Notes: generated from the sequence alone by a model not told the origin. Numbered from the stretch's first letter, positions 17,043-27,056 are shown. The stretch: DNA of 64,000 nucleotides from Paenibacillus periandrae (GCF_022458865.1 NZ_JAJNMU010000015.1:124001-188000); one strand, 5' to 3'. Made by a program: numbers and translations.

Positions 17043-17816
17043 GTGAAAAGAGGACTTGTAGGTTTGTATACGCTTTTATTTGTATTTGCGACATTTATTG
17101 CGGTGCCGCAGCCTTCTCAGGCGTGCTCCTGTGCCAAGAAGCCATCCGTTCAGGAGGAGCTGGAGAGGAAGACAGCCATATTTGCTGGCAAGGTTGTAAA
17201 GCTCACTGAGCCGCAAAAGGGTTTCTTCAGCTCCTCGGCTGATCCTTTGACCGTGACATTTGCCGTGTCTAACGTTTGGAAAGGAGAGGTGCAAGCAGAA
17301 TTGAACGTGAACACGCCTATGAGCGGTTCCAGCTGCGGCTACAGCTTTGAAATGAACCGGGAGTATTTGGTATATGCGAGCAGCGATGGCAGTGGTAAAC
17401 AAACCACAATGCTGTGTGATGGCACGAAGCCATTAAGCGGTTCTGCGGACGATCTGGCCGTGCTTGGCGCAGGAGAGAAGCCCATAGCCATGTCGAAAGC
17501 TTTGGTACCTGTGGGGGGGATTCCGCTTTTTATTTATGTATCTGTGGTGGTTTCTTTTGTAATTGCCTTATTATTTTGCTTTTGGGGAATTCAGATCGGA
17601 TATGGCATGTACCTCACTCGAAAGTATATTCACGAGCTGCCGGATATCGGTAAGTCGATGGATCGGGGTAAGCTGCCGTCTGAAGTGGAATTTGTTGTAA
17701 AGCGCAGTAGGGAAAAGATGGGGAAACGTATTGGGGTAGGCTTGATCAGTATCGCAGCAGCAGCCATAATCGCCACAATTGTGTATGCATTGTTGATGAG
17801 CATGTATACGAGCTGA
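17043..17816 (+). CDS. TIMP/netrin-like secreted domain with C-terminal membrane anchor
   Basis: 257 aa. A signal peptide ends before SQACSCAKKP. The mature N-terminus starts with a CxC pair as in TIMP/NTR-fold proteins and contains further cysteines in GSSCGYSF and TTMLCDG, giving a likely disulphide-stabilised OB-like fold. Two hydrophobic stretches follow (about residues 160-190 and 225-250), separated by a basic cytosolic loop. A GTG start is supported by AGGAGG upstream. The domain assignment rests on the CxC pattern and strand-rich sequence; the function is unknown. Confidence 0.75.
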   Translation: MKRGLVGLYTLLFVFATFIAVPQPSQACSCAKKPSVQEELERKTAIFAGKVVKLTEPQKGFFSSSADPLTVTFAVSNVWKGEVQAELNVNTPMSGSSCGYSFEMNREYLVYASSDGSGKQTTMLCDGTKPLSGSADDLAVLGAGEKPIAMSKALVPVGGIPLFIYVSVVVSFVIALLFCFWGIQIGYGMYLTRKYIHELPDIGKSMDRGKLPSEVEFVVKRSREKMGKRIGVGLISIAAAAIIATIVYALLMSMYTS

Positions 17817-17831
17817 TGAAGTGTTATTACA

Positions 17832-17870
17832 AAAAAGAATGGGAGCGCTCTAGCGGTCTCGTTCTTTTTA
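17832..17870 (+). terminator. Terminator after the TIMP-like gene
   Basis: AAAAAGAATGGGAGCGC pairs with GCGGTCTCGTTCTTTTT, with wobble pairs and one mismatch. It is followed by T-rich sequence shortly after the stop at 17816. Confidence 0.65.
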
Positions 17871-18170
17871 TTTTTATCAAAGGTCCGTGTAATCAAGTCG
17901 ATCCAGACCGCTATTTCAATGGGTTGAGCTTTATCCCCTCATTTCTCCATCGTTGGAATCAGTTGTCTGTAACACCATCATACGTTGGTCCTAGTCCCTT
18001 CGACCTGTCTAAAAGCTAAAAACGGTATTTAGCTAAATTTGTATAAATTTTAATATTTTCAAGCAGGCTTCACGTCACAGGATGTCGAATAAATGTATGA
18101 AATGTAGAAATATAGGGATCAAGCACGATTAAGAAAGTTCAAATCATTTACAGCGGGGTGCTCATCGGGT
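17871..18170. other. Intergenic region before motAB
   Basis: About 300 bases without a convincing gene. It holds a 7-bp inverted repeat (AGCTAAA at 18014-18020 with TTTAGCT at 18028-18034) next to AT-rich sequence. I looked for a SigD-type flagellar promoter and found no good match. The motA ribosome site is weak (GGGGTG about 13 bases before ATG). Confidence 0.5.
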
Positions 18171-18956
18171 ATGGAAAAGGCAACAGTTATTGGATTAGTA
18201 TTGGCGGTTATCGCCGTCGGTGTCGGCATGACGCTGAAGGGTGCAAGTGTCATGTCGTTATTGAATCCGGCAGCACTTCTTATTATTTTCGTAGGTACAG
18301 CGGCGACCTTGTTCGTTGGCTTTCAAATGAGTGAGCTTAAGAAGTTTCCCAAATTGATGAAAATTTTGTTCAAGCAGCAGCAATTAATCGAAAAAAAAGA
18401 ATTGGTTCGCCGCTTTATGGATTGGGTTTCCATTACACGTCGTGAAGGTTTGCTTGCATTGGAAACTCAGGTAGATCAAATTGAAGATGCGTTTCTACGC
18501 AATGGCATGCGGATGATTATTGATGGTAACGATAGCGAATTTGTCAGGGATGTACTGCTGGAGGAAATCTCATCAACAGAGGAACGTCACCGTAACGGTG
18601 CACTGATCTTTACACAAGCAGGAACCTATGCGCCGACACTTGGGGTGCTTGGTGCGGTCGTTGGACTCATCGCAGCCTTGAGTAATCTGAACGATGTTGA
18701 GAACCTGGGTCACTTGATTTCCGCGGCTTTTGTCGCTACGCTGCTTGGTATTTTTTCTGGTTACGTGCTCTATCACCCGATGGCCAACAAGCTGAAGCAA
18801 ATTTCCAAGAAGGAAATCGAAATCAAGCTCATTATGGTAGAAGGTCTGCTGTCCATTCAATCCGGTATTTCCACGATAGCTATGAAGCAAAAGCTGTCCG
18901 TCTATATTCCGCCCAATGAACGTCATTTACTTGATGAGGGAAGTGGCGCTGAATGA
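18171..18956 (+). CDS. motA: Flagellar motor stator protein MotA
   Basis: Ion-channel stator subunit of the flagellar motor, 261 aa with four membrane segments: two near the N-terminus and two around residues 150-210. The family hallmark TYAPTLGVLGAVVGLIAAL lies near 159-177. The charged cytoplasmic loop (RRFMDWVSITRREGLLALE) contacts the rotor. It overlaps motB by four bases (ATGA). A Na+-type MotP cannot be fully excluded from sequence, but the partner resembles proton-type Bacillus MotB. No other flagellar genes are in the window, as is usual for motAB in Bacilli. Confidence 0.92.
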   Translation: MEKATVIGLVLAVIAVGVGMTLKGASVMSLLNPAALLIIFVGTAATLFVGFQMSELKKFPKLMKILFKQQQLIEKKELVRRFMDWVSITRREGLLALETQVDQIEDAFLRNGMRMIIDGNDSEFVRDVLLEEISSTEERHRNGALIFTQAGTYAPTLGVLGAVVGLIAALSNLNDVENLGHLISAAFVATLLGIFSGYVLYHPMANKLKQISKKEIEIKLIMVEGLLSIQSGISTIAMKQKLSVYIPPNERHLLDEGSGAE

Positions 18957-19759
18957 AAAAAAAGCGACATGAGCATCATGAGGAGCACATCGATGAGACC
19001 TGGCTTATTCCTTATGCCGATTTGCTGACTCTTTTGCTGGCTTTGTTCATCATATTGTTCGCTTCGAGTCAGATTGATTCCAAAAAGTTTGAGCAAATCA
19101 TGAAGGGCCTGAATTCGGGCTTTAACGGCGGAACAGGTATGTTCGAGCAATCGAATATGGTACCTTTGACTGTTTCACCTAACATTGAGAAGAAAAAAGA
19201 AGATGAAAAGAAAAAAAATGAGCAGGAAAGTCAGCAAGAGCAGCAAATGAAGGCTCTGCATGATAAGGAAATGCAGGATCTCAAGGAGCTTCAACAGAAG
19301 CTGGATGGATACATCAAGGATAACGGTCTCCTTTCCCAGCTGGAAACCAAATTGAATGAGGATATGTTGAAAATTACGATTCGCGACAATGCCTTATTTC
19401 AATCCGGCTCGGCAGAGGTTAAGCAGGAATCGCAGGTGCTGGCACAAAGCATTACGAGTATGCTGAGCGGCTATAATCAATATAATGTGGAAGTGGCGGG
19501 CTTCACGGATAACGTGCCGATCAATACGAGAGAGTTCCAGAGCAACTGGGATTTGAGCGCCAAGCGGTCCTTGAATTTTATGAAGCTGCTCATGCAAAAT
19601 GGCAAAATTGATCCGGCTCATTACCGTTCTATCGGCTATGGTGAATATCAACCGATTGATACGAATGATACGGCCGAGGGGCGTGCCAAAAACCGCCGAG
19701 TGGAAGTGAACATTATTCGTCAGATTAATTCTGCTGGCGCCAAATCGTTTATACCTTAA
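18953..19759 (+). CDS. motB: Flagellar motor stator protein MotB
   Basis: Peptidoglycan-anchored stator subunit, 268 aa. A charged N-terminus precedes the single membrane helix PYADLLTLLLALFIILFASS, whose aspartate is the essential ion-binding residue. A Lys/Glu/Gln-rich linker (about residues 80-120) leads to an OmpA-like domain with VEVAGFTDNVPINTREFQSN and AKNRRVEVNII. Translationally coupled to motA. Ends at a strong hairpin terminator. Confidence 0.93.
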   Translation: MKKKRHEHHEEHIDETWLIPYADLLTLLLALFIILFASSQIDSKKFEQIMKGLNSGFNGGTGMFEQSNMVPLTVSPNIEKKKEDEKKKNEQESQQEQQMKALHDKEMQDLKELQQKLDGYIKDNGLLSQLETKLNEDMLKITIRDNALFQSGSAEVKQESQVLAQSITSMLSGYNQYNVEVAGFTDNVPINTREFQSNWDLSAKRSLNFMKLLMQNGKIDPAHYRSIGYGEYQPIDTNDTAEGRAKNRRVEVNIIRQINSAGAKSFIP

Positions 19760-19823
19760 GTTATTTTTGAGCTAATCGGTGTAACAGTTAACTAAAGTAT
19801 AAGAACAATCGTATTGTGAACAG

Positions 19824-19849
19824 CCCTCCGGCTAGCCGGGGGGTTCTTT
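19824..19849 (+). terminator. Terminator of motAB
   Basis: CCCTCCGGC at 19824-19832 pairs with GCCGGGGGG at 19835-19843, with one G-T wobble, followed by TTCTTTG. Confidence 0.75.
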
Positions 19850-19980
19850 GTGTACTGCCCACAAGTGGGTGAGTTCTCTTGAGCATTATTGAATGTTTGT
19901 AGCATTTATGTGATACTATAGCTTCAATGTAAAGGGGCTATGGGTGTACTGAAATCAGTCCCGATGGAGGCATATGCAGT

Positions 19981-21930
19981 ATGGATCTGTATCCGTTTCA
20001 TTATGATCGCACCCAGCCCTTCGTGAAGCAGGCATGCGAATGGATTGTGGATGTGTTATACGATATATTGCCGGAATCCGGCTTCGAGGTTCGTGATGAG
20101 CAGATTTTTATGGCGTTTCAGCTGGAACGGGCCTTTACCGGAAAAGAAACGATATTCGCGGAGGCCGGGGTCGGAACGGGCAAGACACTGGTGTATTTGC
20201 TGTATGCGATTTGTTACGCTCGTTATACCCGCAAACCCGCCATCATCGCTTGTGCGGATGAATCCTTGATTGAGCAGCTGGTCAAGCCGGAGGGAGATAT
20301 CGCCAAGCTCACCCGATACTTGAATCTTGCGATAGACGCCAGATTAGCCAAATCTCCTGATCAATATGTGTGCTTGACAAAGCTGGACGAAGCGAGATTA
20401 GGTCATGAGGATGCGGGGCTGTACAGGGAGTTGTACGAGCATTTGCCGGAATTTGTTCGTTACCGTGAAACGCTGCAGTCGTTTCATGCTTATGGAGACC
20501 GCAAGCATTATCCGGATATGAACGATGAACAATGGGAAAAAATCAGCTGGGATGCTTTTCAGGACTGTTTTGTCTGCGAGCAGCGGCATCGGTGTGGACA
20601 AACGCTTTCCCGCGATCACTTTCGGCGTTCTGCCGATTTGATCATTTGCTCTCACGATTATTATATGGAGCATGTGTGGACCTATGAGGGGAGAAAGCGC
20701 GGAGGGCAGCTGCCGCTGCTGCCGGAGCACTGCACCGTCGTATTCGACGAAGGCCACCTGCTGGAGTCCGCGGCGCAGAAAGCCTTGACCTACAAAATCA
20801 AGCATATTGTGTTTGAAGAATTAATCGTTCGGCTGCTGAAGGGTCAGATTCGTCATTCACTAGCAGTATTGATCGACGAAGCGATCGATCGCAGTGAGGC
20901 GATGTTCGATCTGTTGGAGCGGCAGAACAGGGCGATACCGGGCTCGGATCGTAGACAGATTCTATTGAGTGAGCAGTTGCTGAACGAGATCAGCCTGTTC
21001 CGGGAGTCGCTCGCGATCATCGAGGAGGAGCTGGTGCTGGAGAGTGAGCTGTACTCTTTGAACCCGTACCATTCACGAATTGTCGAAGAGCACTTGGAAA
21101 TGATGCAAAAGGCGCTGAGTCTTTTCCTGCAATCAGAAAGCTTTGTATGTTGGGTAACGGAGAGTATCACGGGATTGACCTTGGTCATCATGCCAAGGGC
21201 CGTAAAGGAAGTTCTGAAGAGACGGGTGTTCAGCGCGAATATGCCGATTGTATTTACTTCATCGACGCTGTCGGTTAACGGCTCCTTCGATTATGTGACA
21301 AAAAGTCTCGGAATTGAACATTACCTGTCGTTCAGTGTGGATTCTTCGTATGATTATGCACATCAGATGGAGATTATCGCGCCGCGGTGGTCATACCGAG
21401 GCACCTTTTCAGAAAAAATGAAAACGGCCATCCGTCTGCTGGTGCGAACGGGAGGAAGGGCTCTGATCTTGTTCCCGAACAAAGATACATTGCAGAGGTT
21501 CAAGCGAGACATTGTTCATTATCCGGAAGTTGCAGGGATGCGGTTCCGTTTTGAAGGTGATCGTGAAATTAGCGACTTGATCGCGGCTTTTCAGCGTGAG
21601 GAGACAAGCATTCTATGTGCGGTTACTTTATGGGAGGGGCTCGATGTGCCTGGTCCATCTCTATCCAACGTCATCATTTGGGCGCTGCCTTTCCCGCCGC
21701 AGGATCCGGTTTTTATGGCCAAACGCCAATCTGCGATTATGCCTTACGAGGAGGTTGACCTGCCTTACATGCTGCTGCGGCTTAAGCAGGGTATGGGGCG
21801 ATTGATCCGTACTCGTGAGGATCATGGCCTTATCGCGATTCTCAGTGAGGAGCTGTATGGGGAGCCGGCTTTGAAAGCGCATGTTGAGGGGCTGCTGCCG
21901 TCAGGTGTTCATTTACAGGATTCGTTGTAA
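19981..21930 (+). CDS. DinG/XPD-family ATP-dependent DNA helicase (YpvA-like)
   Basis: Superfamily 2 helicase, 649 aa. Walker A AEAGVGTGKT is near residue 60, the Walker B box FDEGH near 257, and motif VI GMGRLIRTREDHG near 600. Four cysteines between motifs Ia and II (one in QYVCLTK, three in DCFVCEQRHRCGQT) are placed like the iron-sulphur cluster ligands of XPD and DinG enzymes. Such helicases unwind 5'-tailed and R-loop structures during repair. The length matches the exonuclease-less B. subtilis YpvA type. The ribosome site GGAGG is at 19966-19970. No LexA site was seen upstream. Confidence 0.9.
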   Translation: MDLYPFHYDRTQPFVKQACEWIVDVLYDILPESGFEVRDEQIFMAFQLERAFTGKETIFAEAGVGTGKTLVYLLYAICYARYTRKPAIIACADESLIEQLVKPEGDIAKLTRYLNLAIDARLAKSPDQYVCLTKLDEARLGHEDAGLYRELYEHLPEFVRYRETLQSFHAYGDRKHYPDMNDEQWEKISWDAFQDCFVCEQRHRCGQTLSRDHFRRSADLIICSHDYYMEHVWTYEGRKRGGQLPLLPEHCTVVFDEGHLLESAAQKALTYKIKHIVFEELIVRLLKGQIRHSLAVLIDEAIDRSEAMFDLLERQNRAIPGSDRRQILLSEQLLNEISLFRESLAIIEEELVLESELYSLNPYHSRIVEEHLEMMQKALSLFLQSESFVCWVTESITGLTLVIMPRAVKEVLKRRVFSANMPIVFTSSTLSVNGSFDYVTKSLGIEHYLSFSVDSSYDYAHQMEIIAPRWSYRGTFSEKMKTAIRLLVRTGGRALILFPNKDTLQRFKRDIVHYPEVAGMRFRFEGDREISDLIAAFQREETSILCAVTLWEGLDVPGPSLSNVIIWALPFPPQDPVFMAKRQSAIMPYEEVDLPYMLLRLKQGMGRLIRTREDHGLIAILSEELYGEPALKAHVEGLLPSGVHLQDSL

Positions 21931-21964
21931 ACAAGCGAAGGGTGCTGTTAAGTTTTAAAAATAT

Positions 21965-22005
21965 AAAAAGCGGCTTATCGGATAAAACTGATAAGCCGCT
22001 TTTTT
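21965..22005. terminator. Strong bidirectional terminator
   Basis: A 15-bp perfect stem (AAAAAGCGGCTTATC at 21965-21979 with GATAAGCCGCTTTTT at 21990-22004). It separates the helicase gene from the convergent SLH giant gene. Confidence 0.88.
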
Positions 22006-22028
22006 GGTATTATTTTACTTCGAAGATA

Positions 22029-25000
22029 TTAAGGAGCAGCCAGGAGCGTAATGTGTACGGTATCGCTTGTTGCTTTTCCAAGTGATGTAGCATTGAGAGA
22101 TAGTTGAACTCCAGGTTTGAATGAATTATATGGCCAATAGATAGTAAAATTGCCCTCAGCTGAAGCGGTAGCCGTGTATTTGTTTACACTCGAGTCTTTC
22201 ATTAGAGTGACAATCGCACCGGGCTCTGCGCGTCCATTTAAGAAATTTGTATTTAATATGTCATCAAGAATAGTGGGTACGGCTGTTTGGCCGACAGTAG
22301 CTTGAACAATGATTTTAAAAGGTTCGCTTCTTTTCTTGCCTTTGGTTTGAGCCGTGACTAGCACCTCTTCCCCCGCAATCAGAGTTACGTATGATGATTG
22401 GATAAGCTGACTTGATGTGAAAGTACCATCCGACCATGTACCAAATGAGCTAACATACGAACCATCTTGCTTATTCAAGGTGATAGAGGCATATGTTGAT
22501 CCAGAATCTACGGTTCCAGTTAGCATAAATCCATTTGTATATAAATTTCCTCTAACTATAGGCACCTCGGTTTTGGGTGATGCTTGTACGATAACATTGA
22601 CAACATCGCTAGTTGCTTTTCCAAGTGTAATTGCTGTAATTGTCACTTGCTCTCCTGCATTAAACATACCATCCGGGAGCATTTCCATACTAAAGGAGCC
22701 GTCATATGTTGACGCACGAGTAGACATACTGATTCCCTTCAAGCTGGTTTTTATGCTGAGGATTGCACCGGGCTCTGCATATCCATTGATGGTAGCTTCA
22801 GAGACAGATGTAATCGTAGGTATCGCCGTTTGTCCGGTAACTGCCCGTACGATGATTTTTGCAGGATCACTCATCTTCTTACCATAAGCTTGAGATGTCA
22901 ATAGAAGCTCTTCACCAGCAAAAATATTAACGTAGGAATTGTTAATTAAATCAGTATATGAAAATTGACCATCCATATTGACACCGAGCGAGATAATATG
23001 AGTACCATCTTGTTTAGACAAAATCAGGTCAGTCAATTTCTGTTCAATTCCGGGAACTGCTGTTCCCTCTATAGCGAATGCATTGGGATAGACATATCCT
23101 GAAATAGTTGGCTTTTCAGTTTTCGGAGCTGCTTCAACGATAGCATAAATCGGATCGCTAGTAGCTTTACCGATGAAGAAGGCAGTTATTGTCAGCCTGT
23201 CACCTATCTGGAAGGTTCCAGTCTGCATCCTAATGTTAAAAAAACCATCAATAGATGAAACATAAGTCACCATATTATCGCGATTCAAATCATTTTTTAC
23301 ACTAATAACCGAGCCAATTGGTCCCCAACCACTAATGGTGGATTCATTGATTATATCGGTCATAACGGGATCCGTTCGTCCAGTAGTTGCCTGTATGACA
23401 ATGGATACAGGATCACTTTTCTTTTTGCCTTCAACTTGCGCGGTAAGAAAAAGCTCCTCACCTACAGTAAGCATCAGATCAAAAATGTATGGACTTGATT
23501 GAATGCTATATGTGCCATCTGATCTTACTCCGCCTCCGGCTACATAGGTGCCGTCTTTTTTAGTTATTGAAACTGATCCCCAGTTATTTGCAAACCCAGG
23601 TTCTGCTGTTCCGCTAAGTATGAATCCGTTGGTATATGCATTGCCGTTTACGGTAGGCATCTCGGTTTTCAAGGATGCTTTTACAGTCACACTAACAGGA
23701 TCACTAGTAGCTTTACCGGGTACAGTGGCTGTAAACTGTAGTTGATCACCTACTCCAAATTGTCCATTAACATATATCTTATAGATCCCACTATTTGATT
23801 CCGTCGCGAAGATCAAATTGTAGCCTTTGGCATTTTCCTTTACGGTAATAAACGCATCTGGTTCCGCATTAACACTTATTACGTTTGTTGCCTCGTAGAC
23901 ATCACTTATAAAAGTAGGCGTTTTGGTTTGACCGTGGGGAACTTGTACGACCAATGTCACAGGATCACTCTGTTTCTTCCCTTCGGCCTGAGCAATAAGC
24001 AGCAATTCTTCGCCTTCCGAAATGACTAAATTACTATAGTAGTAACTAATGGGACTAATAATGAATGTGCCATCTTTGTTTGCACTGCTTCCAGAAAGAT
24101 AGGTGCCGTCTTTTTTTGTTAATTTAATAGTAGTCCAAGTTTCCTCTGGTCCAACTTTTCCGCTGAGTAAAAATCCGTTGGTATATACATTGCCGGATAC
24201 AGTAGGTTTTGCGGTTTTTTCTCTTGAATCGACCATTGGTATGGCACTCACTTCATTAGACGTGGTGATGACTCCATTCACTATAGCTTTAACAATAAAA
24301 TAGTACTTCGTTCCGTTATCCAATCGGTTTACTGTATACGTAGTACCCGTTACCGTTGCAGGCGCTTGGGTATACGATCCGCTTGTCTTGGAGCTGTAAA
24401 CCTGATAGGTTACGTTCGACCCTAATGTGTTCCAAGACAATGATACCTGGGCATCACCTGCGATTGGCTTTAATCCAAAAGGGTCTGTTGATCGAGAAGG
24501 TACATCCACAATAACAGGCACATTTGCCGTTTTTCCACCGTAGCTAATCGTAATGCTGGCTGTCCCGTTAGCTATAGCCGTCACGATACCTTCTTTACTT
24601 ACTGAGGCTACAGTCGGCGTGCTGCTAGCATAAGAAGCTTCTTTCGTTATTGCTCGAACCGCAGCATCCGAGTACTTCGCAAAGATGCTCAATGGTTGGG
24701 TTGCACCCAAAGTCTTTAAGGAGAAATTGCTTGGTTCGACGGATAATGAGACCAAGGTGGGTTCTACAGGCTCAACTGGTACAGAAGTTCTTTGGGCTAA
24801 TACTGTAATCGGATATTCAACATCCCGTACTTGACCATTTTTGGACATTAAAGCTGTTAAGGTAACTTTTACATCTGCTTGTCCTAGTACCGGGCGAGTC
24901 ACCAGACCCGTGCTGCTTACAACCGATGTTTGGGAGGATTTCCAAGTTATGTTCACCCCACGTAAAGCATCAACTGTCGAAAGCACGATATTTTGCGTAA

Positions 25001-27056
25001 CGGCCTGCAGCGTATCAGTTCCTGCAAAACCGATTCTCAAATCCAGATAAGCCGCTTCCAAAGCGAATGTGGTCATCAAGCGTTTGTATTCAACCAGCTT
25101 TGTTGAATAGCCTGTAATATCCGCTACAGCTACTCCAAGCAGGATCGCGTTATTCGCAATCGTCTCTGCTGCAGTAATTGCGGCATCCACTTCTGCAGAA
25201 TATGAATTAAAGGGTTCAATGGCCGCAATAGCAGCAATGGCATTGGCCTTCAAAGTATTGATTAATGTTGGAGATGCCTCTACTTTAACTCCGGGACTAG
25301 CGGTAATGGGAATAGTCCCGATTACAGCGGCATCGCCTTCTAATTTAATATTTGCATTTAATTGAAGTCTTGAAATTTTGGTGCTCGCACTTGAAAGGTT
25401 CAAGGTTGTACCTTGGGCTTCCTTAGACACGGTAACCGAGCGAAATTCACCTTCACCATTTAGAGTAACCGAGGTGTTCGGCGCTGTGATGCTCAAGCTT
25501 CCTAAGGAGGTACCTGTGGCTGCACTGATCGTTGCGTTGGTGCCTATGTTCAAGTTGGCGATGGAAGAAGTGCCACCGTCTTTTGGGGCGGCAATCTTGA
25601 TCTTCGCACCTTCACCTTGTACAGTTACATCACCTTTGATTGTGCCTCTTAATTCAATCTCTTGTCCTTGGGCACCTGATCCGATTGTGATCATTCCCAG
25701 GCTTCCGGCACTGGATTCCATGATTACCTTGGACTGGATATTGGTATTTGTTACTTCGGAACCGCTGAGGGACTCGATCCGAACAGGCTCTGATTGATTA
25801 TTGGCAGCTACTCTTAACGTGGTAATGATCGTATTTTTCAATTTAATGGAGTTAGAGCTGCCTGAAGCCACTACAATATTGGCAGCCTCCACATTCTGCA
25901 GTAAAATCTCACCACCAGCACCAGGATTTAATGTCAACGTACCTGTAACAATCGTTTTAGCCGCACCGTCAGCAGGACCCACTGTTCCAGAAGATGTAAT
26001 AGAGAGAGAATCGTATGTACCACCGCTATTCACTTTATCAAGATCGGACTTTGAAGGAGGATTTACAGTAGAGTTTTGTCCGCTTCCTCCACCTCCACCT
26101 CCACCTCCACCAGCAGCAAGTCCTGTAAAGGTTAAGCCGGTATCTTTACCTTTATAGCTCAGCTTATATACCGTTCCAGCTGATTGAACGCTCGTCGTTA
26201 ATACTACGACAGTCTTACTGTCGGTTTTTAAAGCAGCTTTCGTTATATTCAACCCATTATCAAAGGTGAAATCCGCCTCATTAACGGTAATAACTTCTCT
26301 GTTGAAGGCAACTTCGACGCTGCTGTTGTTCACAGCCGACACCGAGCTAATATCAGACAAGCCCGTATTGGCAAGATCTTTCCCTTTGTTTATGTATGCT
26401 GCTTTGTTCGTATTGAACTCATAAGCTAACCGAGCCAAAGCCTGTCTTTCTGCATGATCCTTAGGGCTAAATTTTAAAGTACCATCGTGACTCTCGATTC
26501 CATTGACGAAACCGATTTTGAAAGCTAATGATACATGTGATTGAGCCCAGCTTGAAACTTGTTTCAAGTCAGACAAATTAGCATCTACTGCTATCTTTCC
26601 GGCTGCTTCCTCAAGACCCATAGCGCGAATAAAAAATACAATGAGTTCTTCTCTTGTCACTTTTGCGCTAGGCGAGAATGTGGTTGCCGATGTTCCTTGC
26701 GTTATCCCGGATTCAACCAACGCACCTACAAAACCTTGATACCAATCGTTTTTACCGACGTCTGTAAAAGCAGATGCCCGTTCCGTATTTTCTTTTAGAC
26801 CGAGAGATAAAACGATGATTTTGGCCAATTCTGCACGACTCATCGCTTTAGCAGGTTGAAAGGACCCATCCTCATAGCCGCTGATCACACCGTTATCTAC
26901 CAAATTTCGTATTTCTTTTTGAGCGTAAGAACCAGAGATATCCGTTAATTCTACTGGATCGGCTGCGCCGAATGCCCAAGTGGGTACCAGCATGCCAAAT
27001 AACAGCATAAAAACCAGAAGTCCGCTGATTTTACTGTAACGATTTCTTAAAAACAC
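22029..27056 (-). CDS. Giant SLH-domain surface protein with Ig-like repeats
   Basis: 1675 aa secreted protein. After the signal peptide, three SLH modules (about residues 35-215) anchor it to cell-wall polymer. A short sandwich domain ends in a nine-glycine run near residue 315. Residues 330-620 are Gly/Ser/Thr-rich and look like a beta-solenoid. Then come a helical and atrophied Ig-like segment to about 760, a Big_2 Ig domain (about 770-850) and a fibronectin III domain (about 855-940). The last 730 residues are four tandem copies of a two-module unit of about 183 residues. Its A module carries NGF-LSGT and GKK-SDP; its B module carries AEPGA and GKATSD. A GTG start follows AAGGAGG. Likely an adhesin or S-layer-associated protein. 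Confidence 0.9.
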   Translation of the reverse strand: MFLRNRYSKISGLLVFMLLFGMLVPTWAFGAADPVELTDISGSYAQKEIRNLVDNGVISGYEDGSFQPAKAMSRAELAKIIVLSLGLKENTERASAFTDVGKNDWYQGFVGALVESGITQGTSATTFSPSAKVTREELIVFFIRAMGLEEAAGKIAVDANLSDLKQVSSWAQSHVSLAFKIGFVNGIESHDGTLKFSPKDHAERQALARLAYEFNTNKAAYINKGKDLANTGLSDISSVSAVNNSSVEVAFNREVITVNEADFTFDNGLNITKAALKTDSKTVVVLTTSVQSAGTVYKLSYKGKDTGLTFTGLAAGGGGGGGGGSGQNSTVNPPSKSDLDKVNSGGTYDSLSITSSGTVGPADGAAKTIVTGTLTLNPGAGGEILLQNVEAANIVVASGSSNSIKLKNTIITTLRVAANNQSEPVRIESLSGSEVTNTNIQSKVIMESSAGSLGMITIGSGAQGQEIELRGTIKGDVTVQGEGAKIKIAAPKDGGTSSIANLNIGTNATISAATGTSLGSLSITAPNTSVTLNGEGEFRSVTVSKEAQGTTLNLSSASTKISRLQLNANIKLEGDAAVIGTIPITASPGVKVEASPTLINTLKANAIAAIAAIEPFNSYSAEVDAAITAAETIANNAILLGVAVADITGYSTKLVEYKRLMTTFALEAAYLDLRIGFAGTDTLQAVTQNIVLSTVDALRGVNITWKSSQTSVVSSTGLVTRPVLGQADVKVTLTALMSKNGQVRDVEYPITVLAQRTSVPVEPVEPTLVSLSVEPSNFSLKTLGATQPLSIFAKYSDAAVRAITKEASYASSTPTVASVSKEGIVTAIANGTASITISYGGKTANVPVIVDVPSRSTDPFGLKPIAGDAQVSLSWNTLGSNVTYQVYSSKTSGSYTQAPATVTGTTYTVNRLDNGTKYYFIVKAIVNGVITTSNEVSAIPMVDSREKTAKPTVSGNVYTNGFLLSGKVGPEETWTTIKLTKKDGTYLSGSSANKDGTFIISPISYYYSNLVISEGEELLLIAQAEGKKQSDPVTLVVQVPHGQTKTPTFISDVYEATNVISVNAEPDAFITVKENAKGYNLIFATESNSGIYKIYVNGQFGVGDQLQFTATVPGKATSDPVSVTVKASLKTEMPTVNGNAYTNGFILSGTAEPGFANNWGSVSITKKDGTYVAGGGVRSDGTYSIQSSPYIFDLMLTVGEELFLTAQVEGKKKSDPVSIVIQATTGRTDPVMTDIINESTISGWGPIGSVISVKNDLNRDNMVTYVSSIDGFFNIRMQTGTFQIGDRLTITAFFIGKATSDPIYAIVEAAPKTEKPTISGYVYPNAFAIEGTAVPGIEQKLTDLILSKQDGTHIISLGVNMDGQFSYTDLINNSYVNIFAGEELLLTSQAYGKKMSDPAKIIVRAVTGQTAIPTITSVSEATINGYAEPGAILSIKTSLKGISMSTRASTYDGSFSMEMLPDGMFNAGEQVTITAITLGKATSDVVNVIVQASPKTEVPIVRGNLYTNGFMLTGTVDSGSTYASITLNKQDGSYVSSFGTWSDGTFTSSQLIQSSYVTLIAGEEVLVTAQTKGKKRSEPFKIIVQATVGQTAVPTILDDILNTNFLNGRAEPGAIVTLMKDSSVNKYTATASAEGNFTIYWPYNSFKPGVQLSLNATSLGKATSDTVHITLLAAP
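22040..24230 (-). repeat. Four tandem two-module repeats (about 547 bp each)
   Basis: The segments coding PTVSGNVYTNGF, PTVNGNAYTNGF, PTISGYVYPNAF and PIVRGNLYTNGF lie at about 24210, 23660, 23110 and 22565, a period of 545-550 bp. Each unit encodes one A and one B Ig-like module. The copies have diverged at the protein level, so the array is old rather than a recent expansion. Confidence 0.8.

Noticed and set aside
17871-18170. SigD-type flagellar promoter before motA
   Set aside because: The best candidate, GTCGAATAA near 18082, has no TAAA at the required distance, so I do not call it.
25378-26157. Long plus-strand frames opposite the SLH giant gene
   Set aside because: Low-complexity shadows of the Ser/Thr/Gly-rich minus-strand coding sequence, ending in a proline run that mirrors the nine-glycine hinge.
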